Positions 8,863-18,244 of a stretch of 64,000 nt of DNA are shown piece after piece. This DNA is from Aureibaculum luteum (GTDB lineage: Bacteria; Bacteroidota; Bacteroidia; Flavobacteriales; Flavobacteriaceae): positions 91,886 through 155,885 of the forward strand of contig NZ_QRGD01000010.1 of the NCBI RefSeq assembly GCF_003449015.1, read 5' to 3'. The position numbers and the translations under genes are program-made. The first letter of the stretch is position 1. Each line of letters begins with the position of its first letter. The notes beneath the pieces were generated by a model. The model worked only from the letters and a program-made list of their open reading frames with translations, did no database searches and had not been told where the DNA came from.

Positions 8863-9894
8863 CTATTTCATCAATACCATTTGGTATTTCTCTAAGTCTT
8901 TCAACGCAATACCAGTACCTCTAACTACAGCTCTCAAAGGGTCTTCTGCAACATATACAGGCAAATCTGTTTTACGTGATAGTCTTTTGTCTAAGCCTCT
9001 TAGCATAGAACCACCACCCGCTAAATAAATACCAGTATTATAAATATCAGCTGCCAATTCTGGTGGCGTCTGAGATAAAGTTTCCATTACTGCATCTTCA
9101 ATTCTAAGAATAGATTTATCTAATGCTTTGGCAATTTCTCTATATGATATTTTTATTTGTTTTGGTTTTCCGCTCAATAAATCTCTACCCTGAACTAAAA
9201 TATCTTCTGGTGGATTATCTAATTCTTCCGTAGCAGCTCCAACAACAATTTTGATGTTTTCAGCAGTAGCTTCACCAACATACAAGTTATGTTGTGTACG
9301 CATGTAATATGCTATATCATTGGTAAATACATCACCCGCAACTTTTATTGATTTATCACAAACAATACCTCCTAAAGCAATTACTGCAATTTCAGTAGTA
9401 CCACCACCTATATCAATAATCATATTTCCTTTAGGCTGCATAATATCTATCCCAATACCAACTGCAGCTGCCATTGGTTCATGAATTAGATAAATATCCT
9501 TAGCATTCATATGTTCGGCTGAATCTCTAACTGCCCTCTTTTCAACTTCTGTTATACCCGATGGGATACATATTACCATGCGTAGTGATGGAGGAAAGAA
9601 AAAACGTTTTTTAATTGAAGGAATTTGCTTTATAAATTCCTTTATCATTTGTTCTGAAGCTTCAAAATCAGCTATTACACCGTCTTTTAAGGGTCGGATA
9701 GTTTTAATATTCTCATGCGTTTTACCTTGCATAAGATTGGCTTTTTTGCCAATAGCAATAATTTTGCCAGTAGTTCTATCCTTTGCTACAATTGACGGGC
9801 TATCAATAACCACTTTACCATTATGAATGATAAGCGTATTGGCAGTTCCTAAATCAATCGCAACATCTTCAGTCAGGAAGTCAAAAAATCCCAT
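8863..9894 (-). CDS. mreB: Rod shape-determining protein MreB
   Basis: MreB is the bacterial actin homologue that organises elongation-type wall synthesis. The 343-residue length is usual. Actin-fold phosphate loops are present: IDLGTANTLI near residue 13, the IIDIGGGTTEIAV motif near 160 and the adenosine motif LAGGGSMLRG near 290. It begins at ATG 9892-9894, heads the shape operon, and is preceded by a TAACTTTG box. Confidence 0.97.
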   Translation of the reverse strand: MGFFDFLTEDVAIDLGTANTLIIHNGKVVIDSPSIVAKDRTTGKIIAIGKKANLMQGKTHENIKTIRPLKDGVIADFEASEQMIKEFIKQIPSIKKRFFFPPSLRMVICIPSGITEVEKRAVRDSAEHMNAKDIYLIHEPMAAAVGIGIDIMQPKGNMIIDIGGGTTEIAVIALGGIVCDKSIKVAGDVFTNDIAYYMRTQHNLYVGEATAENIKIVVGAATEELDNPPEDILVQGRDLLSGKPKQIKISYREIAKALDKSILRIEDAVMETLSQTPPELAADIYNTGIYLAGGGSMLRGLDKRLSRKTDLPVYVAEDPLRAVVRGTGIALKDLEKYQMVLMK

Positions 9895-9934
9895 AGAGTT
9901 ATTTAGTTTGGATTATTTAATTTTTGCGAATTGC

Positions 9935-9942
9935 CAAAGTTA
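9935..9942 (-). promoter_or_regulatory. Candidate mreB promoter -7 box
   Basis: TAACTTTG on the minus strand matches TAnnTTTG and sits about 40 nt before the mreB start. No clear TTG is seen at -33. Confidence 0.45.
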
Positions 9943-10117
9943 ATAAAATTAAAGGAATGTAAACGAAAGTTCGCCCCAAATTTAAATAAAAACTTTCTTC
10001 AAAGCCTCAAAGCTTAAAACGGGGTCATAAAGGAAGGCATCTCATTTAAGTAAACCATAGATCAAATCTTAATTATTTAATTTTTAATAGAACCAAATTA
10101 ACCTAGTTTATGGAATT

Positions 10118-10168
10118 AAAAAACCTATTTTACTAATAATTAAAAGTTTAGTTATCAGTAAAATAGGT
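10118..10168 (-). terminator. Terminator of purH
   Basis: A 12-bp perfect stem, ACCTATTTTACT / AGTAAAATAGGT (10123-10134 with 10157-10168), is followed on the minus strand by six T. The loop of 22 nt is long. Confidence 0.75.
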
Positions 10169-10210
10169 AATTAATCAAACCGAAAAATTCTATCAACTAA
10201 ATATTTTTCG

Positions 10211-11743
10211 TTAGTGTTTGAAATGTCTAGTTCCTGTAAATACCATCGGCATACTTTGACTATTACAATAATCTATAGATAATTTATCTTTTATTGATCC
10301 TCCTGGCTGAATAACAGCATTTATTCCCGCATTTTTAGCAATTTCTACGCAATCAGGGAAAGGAAAAAACGCATCACTCGCCATCACAGCATTATTCAAA
10401 TCAAATTCAAAATGTTTTGCTTTTACAATGGCCTGATTCAAAGCATCAACCCTAGAGGTTTGTCCTGTACCACTCGCAAAAAGCTGTTTGTTTTTCACTA
10501 AAACGATAGTATTTGATTTGGTATGTTTACAAATTTTAGAAGCAAAAATTAAATCATCAATTTCTTGCTCAGAAGGGTTAGCAACTGTTACCACTTCTAA
10601 ATCTTCAGTTGAATCTGTCTTATTATTTCTATCTTGAACTAAAACTCCATTTAAGCATGTTCTTACCGAAGTTTTAGATAGTTCTACATCTTTTAAAATA
10701 AGAAGTATTCTATTTTTTTTACCCTTTAAAATTGCTAAAGCTTCATCACTAAAAGAAGGAGCAATAACCACTTCACAAAACAAACTATGAATTTGTTCCG
10801 CTGTTGCTTTGTCTATTTCCATATTAGCAATTAAAACTCCACCAAAAGCAGAAACAGGATCGCCAGCTAAGGCATCTCTATAAGCTTCTGAAAGGGTATC
10901 GCGTTGTGCAAAACCACATGCATTATTATGTTTTAAAATGGCAAAAGTTGGAGCTTCATTTTTGAATTCATTCATTAAATTAACAGCTGCATCAACATCT
11001 AACAAGTTATTATAACTCAACTCTTTTCCATGTAATTTCGTAAACATGGCATCAAAATCTCCAAAGAAAAAACCTTTTTGATGCGGGTTTTCTCCATAAC
11101 GTAACACCTGACCGTTGGTTTCACTAATCTTAAGAACTACCTCTTCTTCATTTGCATTAAAATAATTAAAAATAGCAGTATCGTAATGTGAAGAAACATT
11201 AAAAGACTTACCGGCAAAGCTCTTACGTTGTTCAATCGTTGTTTCACCGTTTTGAGATGATATAATTTCTAAAAATTCATCATATTGCTCCATTGAAGAA
11301 ACACAAATTACATCTTTAAAGTTCTTGGCTGCGGCTCTAATCAAAGAAATACCACCAATATCAATTTTTTCTATAATCTCTTGTTCAGGAGCTCCAGAAA
11401 CAACTGTTTTTTCAAATGGGTATAAATCTACAATTACAATATCCAATTCAGGAATTTCAAACTCTGCTAATTGAGCAACGTCACTCTCATTTTCACGTCG
11501 AGACAATATGCCTCCAAAAACTTTAGGGTGTAATGTTTTAACTCGACCACCTAAAATGGAAGGATATGAAGTCAAATCCTCTACGGGTTCAACTTGAATA
11601 CCCAATTCGTTGATGAATTTCTCAGTACCGCCTGTTGAATAAATAGTTATACCTAATTCATTTAACTTCTGAACTATAGGCTCTAATCCATCTTTATGAA
11701 ATACTGATATTAATGCTGATTTTGCTTTTTTTGAAGAACTCAT
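10211..11743 (-). CDS. purH: AICAR transformylase/IMP cyclohydrolase
   Basis: PurH is the bifunctional enzyme for the last two steps of IMP synthesis: formylation of AICAR with 10-formyl-THF, then ring closure. The 510-residue protein has the N-terminal MGS-like cyclohydrolase domain (ALISVFHKDGLEPI and TGGT near residue 38). The C-terminal transformylase domain has RYGENPHQKG near 215, KHNNACGFA near 272, DPVSAFGG near 295, and the end SMPMVFTGTRHFKH. It stands alone on the minus strand with its own terminator. Confidence 0.97.
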   Translation of the reverse strand: MSSSKKAKSALISVFHKDGLEPIVQKLNELGITIYSTGGTEKFINELGIQVEPVEDLTSYPSILGGRVKTLHPKVFGGILSRRENESDVAQLAEFEIPELDIVIVDLYPFEKTVVSGAPEQEIIEKIDIGGISLIRAAAKNFKDVICVSSMEQYDEFLEIISSQNGETTIEQRKSFAGKSFNVSSHYDTAIFNYFNANEEEVVLKISETNGQVLRYGENPHQKGFFFGDFDAMFTKLHGKELSYNNLLDVDAAVNLMNEFKNEAPTFAILKHNNACGFAQRDTLSEAYRDALAGDPVSAFGGVLIANMEIDKATAEQIHSLFCEVVIAPSFSDEALAILKGKKNRILLILKDVELSKTSVRTCLNGVLVQDRNNKTDSTEDLEVVTVANPSEQEIDDLIFASKICKHTKSNTIVLVKNKQLFASGTGQTSRVDALNQAIVKAKHFEFDLNNAVMASDAFFPFPDCVEIAKNAGINAVIQPGGSIKDKLSIDYCNSQSMPMVFTGTRHFKH

Positions 11744-11990
11744 TTTTTCCTGTTATAATTTTCCCCAAAGCTACTAAAACACAATTGCTTCTGCACCAAA
11801 AAATTTTGGTGATTTATTAACAGGTGTTAATAGTTTTTTATGAAGTATAAAAATGCATTGATTTTGATGATTTCAAATTATAGATAAATCACTAAAAACA
11901 GAAGTCTACCAACAAAAAACATTATCAATACTGAATTAGTTCTATTGATATGAACGCCTATTCATTTTACACTCATTACATCGATAAAAC

Positions 11991-12440
11991 TTATAATTTA
12001 CTTACACAGTCACAAACAAACTCCAACAACTCCTCATCGTCTTTAGTAAACGGATTTGCAACATGCGAGTCAATATCAATTTGACCAATATTTTTACCAT
12101 TTATAAAAATTGGAATTACAATTTCTGATTTTACTTTAAATCCACAAGAGATGTAATTATCTTGTTCAGCAACATCTTGTACCACAAAGTTTTTATTGCT
12201 TACTGCAACTTGCCCACAAATCCCTTTCCCAAAAGGAATAATGGTATGCTCCGTTGGTTCACCAGCATATTGAGCTAATTTCAATTCCTCTTTATCACCA
12301 TTCTTAAAGTAGAAACCAACCCAATCATAATAACTAATAGTTTCCTTTAAAAAATCACAAATTCTTTGTAGCTTATTTCCGTATGCTAGATTGCTATTTG
12401 AAATATCTTCAATATTCTGTTTCAAAGTTTTTATATCCAT
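11991..12440 (-). CDS. GAF-domain protein, free methionine-(R)-sulfoxide reductase-like
   Basis: The start is taken at ATG 12438-12440 (MDIKTLKQNIED), giving 149 residues; the longer frame adds nine residues of doubtful value. A single GAF domain contains NWVGFYF-like YDWVGFYF, GKGICGQVA, DNYISCGFKVKSEIVIPI and GQIDIDSH. These correspond to the fRMsr family, which reduces free methionine-R-sulfoxide with active-site cysteines; Cys in GICG and ISCG are in suitable places. It is divergent from xrtF, with about 45 nt between the starts. Confidence 0.8.
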   Translation of the reverse strand: MDIKTLKQNIEDISNSNLAYGNKLQRICDFLKETISYYDWVGFYFKNGDKEELKLAQYAGEPTEHTIIPFGKGICGQVAVSNKNFVVQDVAEQDNYISCGFKVKSEIVIPIFINGKNIGQIDIDSHVANPFTKDDEELLEFVCDCVSKL

Positions 12441-12449
12441 AAGATTAAT

Positions 12450-12457
12450 TATATTTG
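12450..12457 (+). promoter_or_regulatory. -7 box of the xrtF promoter
   Basis: TATATTTG is a perfect TAnnTTTG. It overlaps the first possible TTG start codon of the xrtF frame (12455), so transcription would begin after that codon and the next in-frame TTG at 12485 becomes the likely start. Confidence 0.55.
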
Positions 12458-12484
12458 ACTGACGCAAAAATAACCCACTTTAGT

Positions 12485-13033
12485 TTGAAAAAAAGAAAAA
12501 CAATTATAAGATTTTTAATAAAGTTTTTTGTTACTTATTTTTTATTGGTAGGTATTTATTCTATTTATCTAAATCAAACGCAACAAAAAGGAGATGTTTT
12601 TTCTTGCTCACCTATAACAAAAACGGTTGCTAAACATGCTCAACAATTTGGTGAATTTTTTGGTTACCCGGTCCATATAGAACAACATGAGTCAGAATTA
12701 TCGATGAAGTTTTTTATAGGAGATGCCTATGTTGCTAGAGTGGTAGAAGGTTGTAATGCCATAAGTGTAATCATTCTCTTCTTAACTTTTATTATAGCAT
12801 TTTCAGGTAGCTTAAAAGCTACAATTATTTACGCTATTGTTGGGATTTTCTTTTTATATATAGTTAATGTAGCTCGGGTTTTTATCTTAAGTTTGTTAAT
12901 GTATAAATATCCTGAGTATCAAGATATATTGCATAACCTATTGTTTCCAGCTATTATTTATGGTGCTGTATTTTTACTGTGGATCATTTGGGTAAAACGT
13001 TTTTCTTATTTAAAAAAGTCTAAGAATGAATAG
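12485..13033 (+). CDS. xrtF: Exosortase family protein XrtF
   Basis: Exosortases are membrane Cys transpeptidase-like enzymes that process and anchor proteins with C-terminal sorting tags; XrtF is the variant of flavobacteria. The catalytic set is visible: Cys in VVEGCNAISV, Arg in VNVARVFIL and His in DILHNLLFPAIIY. There are about five membrane helices. No ATG exists before the middle of the gene. A TTG at 12455 lies inside a promoter box, so I prefer TTG 12485 (182 residues). The next gene overlaps its end by 8 nt. Its substrates are not in this window. Confidence 0.87.
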   Translation: MKKRKTIIRFLIKFFVTYFLLVGIYSIYLNQTQQKGDVFSCSPITKTVAKHAQQFGEFFGYPVHIEQHESELSMKFFIGDAYVARVVEGCNAISVIILFLTFIIAFSGSLKATIIYAIVGIFFLYIVNVARVFILSLLMYKYPEYQDILHNLLFPAIIYGAVFLLWIIWVKRFSYLKKSKNE

Positions 13034-13472
13034 AGCTGTTAAATACATTCTTGTTTTTTTACTTTTTACAATGCTCGTTTTAGTAAGAGCATTTCAAAAG
13101 CATTTGTTCTACGACCCCTTTATTCATTATTTTGCTAGTGACTTCTTAGCCAAACCGATACCAGAATACGACACTGTTAAATTATTTACAAGTCTATTTA
13201 TGAGATACCTCATAAACACATTAATTTCTCTAGCAATTATTTATGTTATTTTTCGCAAAAAAGGATTAGTCAAATTTTCTATAAAATTTTATATAGCCGC
13301 ATTTATTTTCTTAGGAACTTTTTATTTTATTCTACTTAAAATGGAAATGTTAGATGGCTATTTACTTACTTTTTATGTTAGACGGTTTTTAGTTCACCCT
13401 ATTTTTGTTCTCATTCTTGTACCTGCATTTTATTATCAGCAAAAACTCGTTAGACAATCTAAAAAAATGTAA
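13026..13472 (+). CDS. Exosortase F system-associated membrane protein
   Basis: A 148-residue protein with about four hydrophobic helices (near residues 7-23, 60-78, 85-105 and 120-138). It has a motif-like LFYDPFIHYF near 27 and a basic tail. Overlap with xrtF by 8 nt implies translational coupling. Proteins of this size and layout directly after XrtF are a named companion family in flavobacteria. Its biochemical role is not known to me. Confidence 0.82.
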   Translation: MNRAVKYILVFLLFTMLVLVRAFQKHLFYDPFIHYFASDFLAKPIPEYDTVKLFTSLFMRYLINTLISLAIIYVIFRKKGLVKFSIKFYIAAFIFLGTFYFILLKMEMLDGYLLTFYVRRFLVHPIFVLILVPAFYYQQKLVRQSKKM

Positions 13473-13521
13473 TTTTAACGTTTAGTTTCCGACTAACAAA
13501 ACTCATTAAATTTATTCCAAA

Positions 13522-14808
13522 ATGACGGAATCAAAAGCGGTTTATATTCCTCCTTGTAAACATCCTAGAATTGTAATAATTGGTGCTGGTTTTGCCGGTA
13601 TTCATTTAGCAAAAGCATTAAAAAATAAGCCCTTCCAAATAGTACTTATCGATAAAAACAACTTTCATCAATTTCAGCCTTTGTTGTATCAAGTAGCAAC
13701 CAGTGGTTTGGAACCAGATTCAATTGTTTTTCCAATTCGTAAAATTTTTAGAAATTATAAGCACTTTGTTTTTAGAATGACTGATGTGCTTAACATTAAT
13801 TCCAAAAATAAAAGTATAACCACGGATATAGGGATTATAAATTACGATCATTTAGTATTAGCTTCTGGTAGTACTAATAATTTTTATGGTTTAAAAGATG
13901 TTGAATCGAATAGTATTGGACTTAAAACCATACAAGAATCTTTAGATATTCGAAGTAATATTTTACAAAATATAGAAAAAGCAAATCAATCTAACGACGA
14001 CGAAACAAGAAAGCTAAATACCGCTATTGTTATCATTGGTGCTGGTCCAGCTGGTGTAGAAACTGCAGGTGCTTTTGCCGAATTTAAAAAATTTATTTAC
14101 CCTAAAGATTATCCTGAGTTACGTAATTTTCCATTGCAAATTCATGTTGTAGAGGCCGGTAAAAGAGTACTTTCTGCAATGAGTGACAAATCTTCTAAAG
14201 ACTCTTTAAAAGATTTACAAAAAATGCAAGTGAATGTGCATTTAGATACGGCCATTAAATCATATGATGGTAAAACCGTTCAATTATCTTCTGGTGAAAC
14301 CATACTGTCATCCAATTTAATTTGGACTGCTGGTGTAAAAGGACAATTCCCTGACGGTATTGATTCGGAAATTATCACACCAGGTAACCGTATTGAAGTT
14401 GACTTATTTAACAAAGTTAAAGGCCATGATTCTATTTTTGCGATTGGTGATGTTGCCGCAATGCAAACGGAAGATTATCCTAGAGGGCATCCTATGGTTG
14501 CTCCTACTGCCATTCAACAAGGTCAACATTTGGCTAAGAATTTACAATTAGAAGAGGGGAATTGGAAGCCTTTCAACTATTTAGATAAAGGGTCGTTAGC
14601 TACTATCGGAAAAAGAAAAGCAGTAGCCGATTTTGGAAAATTACACTTTCGTGGAAAATTTGCTTGGTTTATATGGTCAACGGTCCATTTAATTTCTATC
14701 AGTGGATTTAAAAATAAACTTCGTGTAGGTTTAAATTGGGTAAATAATTATGTATCCTATGATAAAGGAAATCGGTTGATTATAAGAAAGTATAAGCCGA
14801 AATCTTAA
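13522..14808 (+). CDS. ndh: Type II NADH:quinone oxidoreductase
   Basis: NDH-2 is a non-pumping flavoprotein that passes electrons from NADH to quinone at the inner face of the membrane. The 428-residue protein shows the FAD-binding GAGFAGIHLA near residue 21, the QFQPLLYQVATSGL segment near 51 that is typical of NDH-2, a second Rossmann motif IIGAGPAGVETAGA near 172, and the FAD-binding AIGDVAAM near 311. The C-terminal amphipathic part (FAWFIWSTVHLISISGFKNK) fits membrane attachment. It appears monocistronic. Confidence 0.93.
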   Translation: MTESKAVYIPPCKHPRIVIIGAGFAGIHLAKALKNKPFQIVLIDKNNFHQFQPLLYQVATSGLEPDSIVFPIRKIFRNYKHFVFRMTDVLNINSKNKSITTDIGIINYDHLVLASGSTNNFYGLKDVESNSIGLKTIQESLDIRSNILQNIEKANQSNDDETRKLNTAIVIIGAGPAGVETAGAFAEFKKFIYPKDYPELRNFPLQIHVVEAGKRVLSAMSDKSSKDSLKDLQKMQVNVHLDTAIKSYDGKTVQLSSGETILSSNLIWTAGVKGQFPDGIDSEIITPGNRIEVDLFNKVKGHDSIFAIGDVAAMQTEDYPRGHPMVAPTAIQQGQHLAKNLQLEEGNWKPFNYLDKGSLATIGKRKAVADFGKLHFRGKFAWFIWSTVHLISISGFKNKLRVGLNWVNNYVSYDKGNRLIIRKYKPKS

Positions 14809-14887
14809 ATTCACTTTACAATTATTACAATATAAATCCGTTATTTAATATTAACATTTATTTCAAACATTAACTGTTTAGATTTTA

Positions 14888-14895
14888 TACTTTTG
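14888..14895 (+). promoter_or_regulatory. -7 box upstream of the metal cluster
   Basis: TACTTTTG matches TAnnTTTG about 95 nt before the first gene of the cluster. The -33 element is unclear. Confidence 0.45.
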
Positions 14896-14991
14896 CATTT
14901 CAACTGCGAAGTAAGGGCATTTGATTTAAAATGGAAAGTACCCATCTATTTGAAATATTTTAATTCATAGATTTGGTTCTAAATTACTAAA

Positions 14992-15405
14992 ATGAAGAAA
15001 AATATTCTTAAAATATCAGCATTGTTTATGGCAGTTATTTTACTGTTTTCAACGCTTTCTTTCACCGTTCACAAACATATTTGTGCTGGTGAAGTGTCTG
15101 ATATTGCACTTTTCGGAAATCTGGAGAGTTGCAACATGCATGATAACAATACAGATAATAACCTTACCTCTTTTGTAAAAGAATCCTGCTGTCAAGATAA
15201 TGCTCAATTTATAAAAGGTTCAAATGCTGAATTAAAAACTTCTAAAACTTCACAGGATGATTTTACCGTTTTAACATCAGTATTTTTATATACGTACTTC
15301 AATTCTTATGAGTCAATAGATAAGAATTCAAACGATTTTAAAGATTACTTCCCTCCTATAGTCATAAAAGACATTCCGGTACTTTACGAATCTTTCCTCA
15401 TCTGA
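14992..15405 (+). CDS. HYC_CC_PP family exported protein
   Basis: A 137-residue protein with a signal peptide (about residues 1-27). It has the family landmarks: His-X-X-Cys (HKHIC near 29), a double Cys (ESCCQDN near 65) and a Phe-Pro-Pro near the end. Proteins of this pattern are found just before TonB receptors in flavobacteria. The Cys/His residues suggest metal binding, but I know of no proven function. The next gene begins 81 nt on. Confidence 0.75.
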   Translation: MKKNILKISALFMAVILLFSTLSFTVHKHICAGEVSDIALFGNLESCNMHDNNTDNNLTSFVKESCCQDNAQFIKGSNAELKTSKTSQDDFTVLTSVFLYTYFNSYESIDKNSNDFKDYFPPIVIKDIPVLYESFLI

Positions 15406-15486
15406 TTCATTTAATTAAACTCTTGTTTAGATGCTGTTAAACACAACATCTTTATTACAATTAATTTAATTAAATGAAAATTTCGA

Positions 15487-17730
15487 ATGAAAATTATACT
15501 TAAAATAGTATTCATTTTAATTCCTATTATGTTGCAATCACAAACAACTATTAAAGGAATGGCAATGATAAAAAACAGCCAAGGTAAAACAGAAGGTTTA
15601 CCAGGAGCAACCATTTACTGGTTAGATACCGAAATTGGTACAACTACAAATGATAAAGGATGGTTTACCTTAAAATACAAACCAGAATACACAAATCTAG
15701 TCTTTAGTTTTGTAGGTTATAAAACAGATACCGTTACCATAAACGAGCTTAAAGAAATCCATCATTTTATGATTGAAGAAAATGGGTTGGATGAAATTAT
15801 AATACAAGCTGAAAAAGAAAACACTTCAGTTTCTTATTTACAATCGGCTAACATTATCACCATTAATGAAGGTGAATTACTAAAAGCAGCCTGTTGCAAT
15901 TTATCAGAAAGTTTTGAAACTAACCCTTCTATCGATGTTAATTTTTCGGATGCTTTAACAGGCACAAAACAAATTAGGATGTTAGGTTTGACAAGCCCAT
16001 ATATTTTAATTGCTCAAGAAAATATTCCATCTGTTAGAGGAGCATCACAAGCATATGGACTAACCTTTACACCGGGAACATGGATAGAAAGTATTCAAAT
16101 TACCAAAGGAGCAGGCTCTGTAGTAAATGGTTATGAAAGTATTGCTGGTCAAATAAACACTGAATTAAGAAAACCTTTGAACGACGACAAGTTATTTGTA
16201 AATGCTTATGGTTCGCTAGATGGAAGATTAGAATTGAACACTCATTTTAGTCAAAAAGTTTCTAATAAATGGAATACAAGTTTATTTGTACACGGTAACC
16301 TACGTGATAAGAAAATGGATGTAAATGATGATAACTTTCTTGACTCACCACTCGCTAATCAGATAAATGTGATGAACCGTTGGCAATATACGGATGCTGT
16401 AAACGGCTTTGTTAGCTTTATTAATTTCAGGTATTTAAAGGACGATAAGCAAACGGGAGAAATTGATTTTATTCCAGAAATGCATAAATTAACCACTATT
16501 AAATATGGTTCAGAAATAAACACAGAACGTTTTGATGCTTCTGCCAAGTTAGGTTATGTTTTTCCTGAAACGCCTTATAATAGTATGGGCTTTCAAGTCG
16601 CATATAGCCAACATCAACAAGATTCATATTTTGGTCTGAATCAATACAACATTAATCACAAAAGTGTTTATTCTAATTTACTATTCAGTTCAATTTTAGG
16701 AAGTACATTACATAAATATAAAACCGGCATCAGTTTCACACACGATTCTTATGACGAATTTGTTAATACAACTGATTTTGGGAGATCTGAAAATTCTGTT
16801 GGCGGTTTTTTTGAATATAGTTATGACAATTTAGATGACTTTAGCTTAATTGCAGGTTTACGTTTAGATGTTCACAATCTGTTGGGTACATTTATTACTC
16901 CTAGATTACATATGAGATATGCTCCATGGGAAAAAGGCGTTTTACGTTCCTCAATTGGTCGTGGTAAAAGAAGTGCTAATATTTTCGCAGAAAATCAGCA
17001 ACTTTTTGGATCGTCTAGAGTCATGAGTATTTTGAATTCAAACGGTAAAATTTATGGTTTAAATCCAGAAATTGCTTGGAATTATGGAGTTAGTTTTTTA
17101 CAAGGATTTAATTTACTTGATAAAAATGGTACCATAACGGTTGACTACTACAGTACACAATTTCAAAATCAAGTAGTTGTTGATGTAGATGAAAGCCCAC
17201 AAGAAGCTTTGTTTTATAACCTTGATGGAAACTCACATGCCAATAATTTACAAATAGAATTTAATTATGAATTAGCAAAGCATTTAAATTTACGCTTAGC
17301 ATATAAGTACTATGATGTAAAAACGTATTATCTTAAAGGAAGTTTAGAAAGTCCGTTACAAGCTAAAAATAGATTTTTCGCCAATATTGGCTATGAAACC
17401 AATCTCAATGCAAAAGGTGGCAACTGGCGATTCGACTACACATTCAATTGGATTGGTCAACAAAGACTCCCTTATACTGCCAGCAACCCAGTTCAATATC
17501 AACTGGCTGAAAACTCGCCCAGTTACAGTCTAATGAATGCTCAAATAGCCAAAGTATTCTCAAAAAACTTTGAAGTCTATGTCGGTGGAGAGAATTTAGC
17601 AAATTATAAACAAGAAAATCCTATATTAGCCTCGGAAAATCCATTTGGAGCTTACTTTGACAGTAGTATTATATATGCTCCAATTTCAAGAGGAATGTAT
17701 TATGCTGGATTACGTTATACTTTAAATTAA
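15487..17730 (+). CDS. TonB-dependent outer-membrane receptor with carboxypeptidase-like N-terminal domain
   Basis: A 747-residue receptor with a signal peptide (to about residue 18). A beta-sandwich regulatory-like domain follows (about 20-95; GLPGATIYWLDTEIGTTTND). The plug domain is about 110-225 (RMLGLTSPYILIAQENIPSV and ITKGAGSVVNGYESIAGQIN), and a 22-strand-type barrel ends in an aromatic residue and Asn (GMYYAGLRYTLN). A Cys-Cys pair near residue 136 in the plug is unusual. The genes on both sides bind metal, so uptake of copper or another transition metal is a reasonable inference. Confidence 0.88.
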   Translation: MKIILKIVFILIPIMLQSQTTIKGMAMIKNSQGKTEGLPGATIYWLDTEIGTTTNDKGWFTLKYKPEYTNLVFSFVGYKTDTVTINELKEIHHFMIEENGLDEIIIQAEKENTSVSYLQSANIITINEGELLKAACCNLSESFETNPSIDVNFSDALTGTKQIRMLGLTSPYILIAQENIPSVRGASQAYGLTFTPGTWIESIQITKGAGSVVNGYESIAGQINTELRKPLNDDKLFVNAYGSLDGRLELNTHFSQKVSNKWNTSLFVHGNLRDKKMDVNDDNFLDSPLANQINVMNRWQYTDAVNGFVSFINFRYLKDDKQTGEIDFIPEMHKLTTIKYGSEINTERFDASAKLGYVFPETPYNSMGFQVAYSQHQQDSYFGLNQYNINHKSVYSNLLFSSILGSTLHKYKTGISFTHDSYDEFVNTTDFGRSENSVGGFFEYSYDNLDDFSLIAGLRLDVHNLLGTFITPRLHMRYAPWEKGVLRSSIGRGKRSANIFAENQQLFGSSRVMSILNSNGKIYGLNPEIAWNYGVSFLQGFNLLDKNGTITVDYYSTQFQNQVVVDVDESPQEALFYNLDGNSHANNLQIEFNYELAKHLNLRLAYKYYDVKTYYLKGSLESPLQAKNRFFANIGYETNLNAKGGNWRFDYTFNWIGQQRLPYTASNPVQYQLAENSPSYSLMNAQIAKVFSKNFEVYVGGENLANYKQENPILASENPFGAYFDSSIIYAPISRGMYYAGLRYTLN

Positions 17731-17760
17731 AAAATAAAATACTTATAAAAGAATTATAAT

Positions 17761-18105
17761 ATGAAAAAATTAATTTTAATACTGGTAGCAATAATGGCAA
17801 TTTCAGTTTCAGCTGAGGCTCAATCTAAAACCTCAAAAGTAACTTTTGAAGTTGATGGGGTTTGCGAAATGTGTAAAGAACGTATTGAGAAAGCAGCAAT
17901 TTTAACAAAAGGTGTTAAGTTTGCAACTTGGAACATCCAAAAAAAAGAGTTGTATTGTATTTACAACAATAAGAAAACAACACTTACAAAGATTAAACAA
18001 GCTATTGCAGATGTTGGCCATGATACAAAAGAAATAAAAGCCACAGATGAAGTTTACGACGGTATTGACGAATGTTGTAAGTACAGAACTCTAGAAACAC
18101 ATTAG
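17761..18105 (+). CDS. Exported heavy-metal-associated (HMA) domain protein
   Basis: A 114-residue protein with a signal peptide ending near AEAQS (residue 21) and one HMA fold. The metal motif is degenerate, GVCEMCKE, instead of GMTCxxC. Two more Cys form a CC pair near the C-terminus (IDECCKYR). A role as a periplasmic metal carrier is inferred from the fold and from the TonB receptor 30 nt upstream. Confidence 0.85.
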   Translation: MKKLILILVAIMAISVSAEAQSKTSKVTFEVDGVCEMCKERIEKAAILTKGVKFATWNIQKKELYCIYNNKKTTLTKIKQAIADVGHDTKEIKATDEVYDGIDECCKYRTLETH

Positions 18106-18113
18106 GCCTCACC

Positions 18114-18157
18114 CGAAACCACAAAAAAATGTAGTTTCGTCCTCTCCGAAGGAGAGG
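18114..18157. repeat. Two adjacent small hairpins
   Basis: CGAAAC (18114-18119) pairs with GTTTCG (18134-18139), and CCTCTCC (18141-18147) pairs with GGAGAGG (18151-18157). This GC-richer block in an AT-rich gap resembles dispersed intergenic repeats of flavobacterial genomes. There is no T run, so termination is doubtful. Confidence 0.5.
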
Positions 18158-18244
18158 TATAACCGAGGATACAATTAACTATTAGAAACGGTATTCAAAG
18201 GAAAGGTAAAAAAAGAATTATTAACTTTAACTAAAATAATAACA

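Larger units (their letters stand above)
9895..10210. other. mreB-purH intergenic region
   Basis: This 316-nt gap holds the mreB promoter candidate near 9935-9942 and the purH terminator near 10118-10168. I see no gene in it. Confidence 0.6.
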
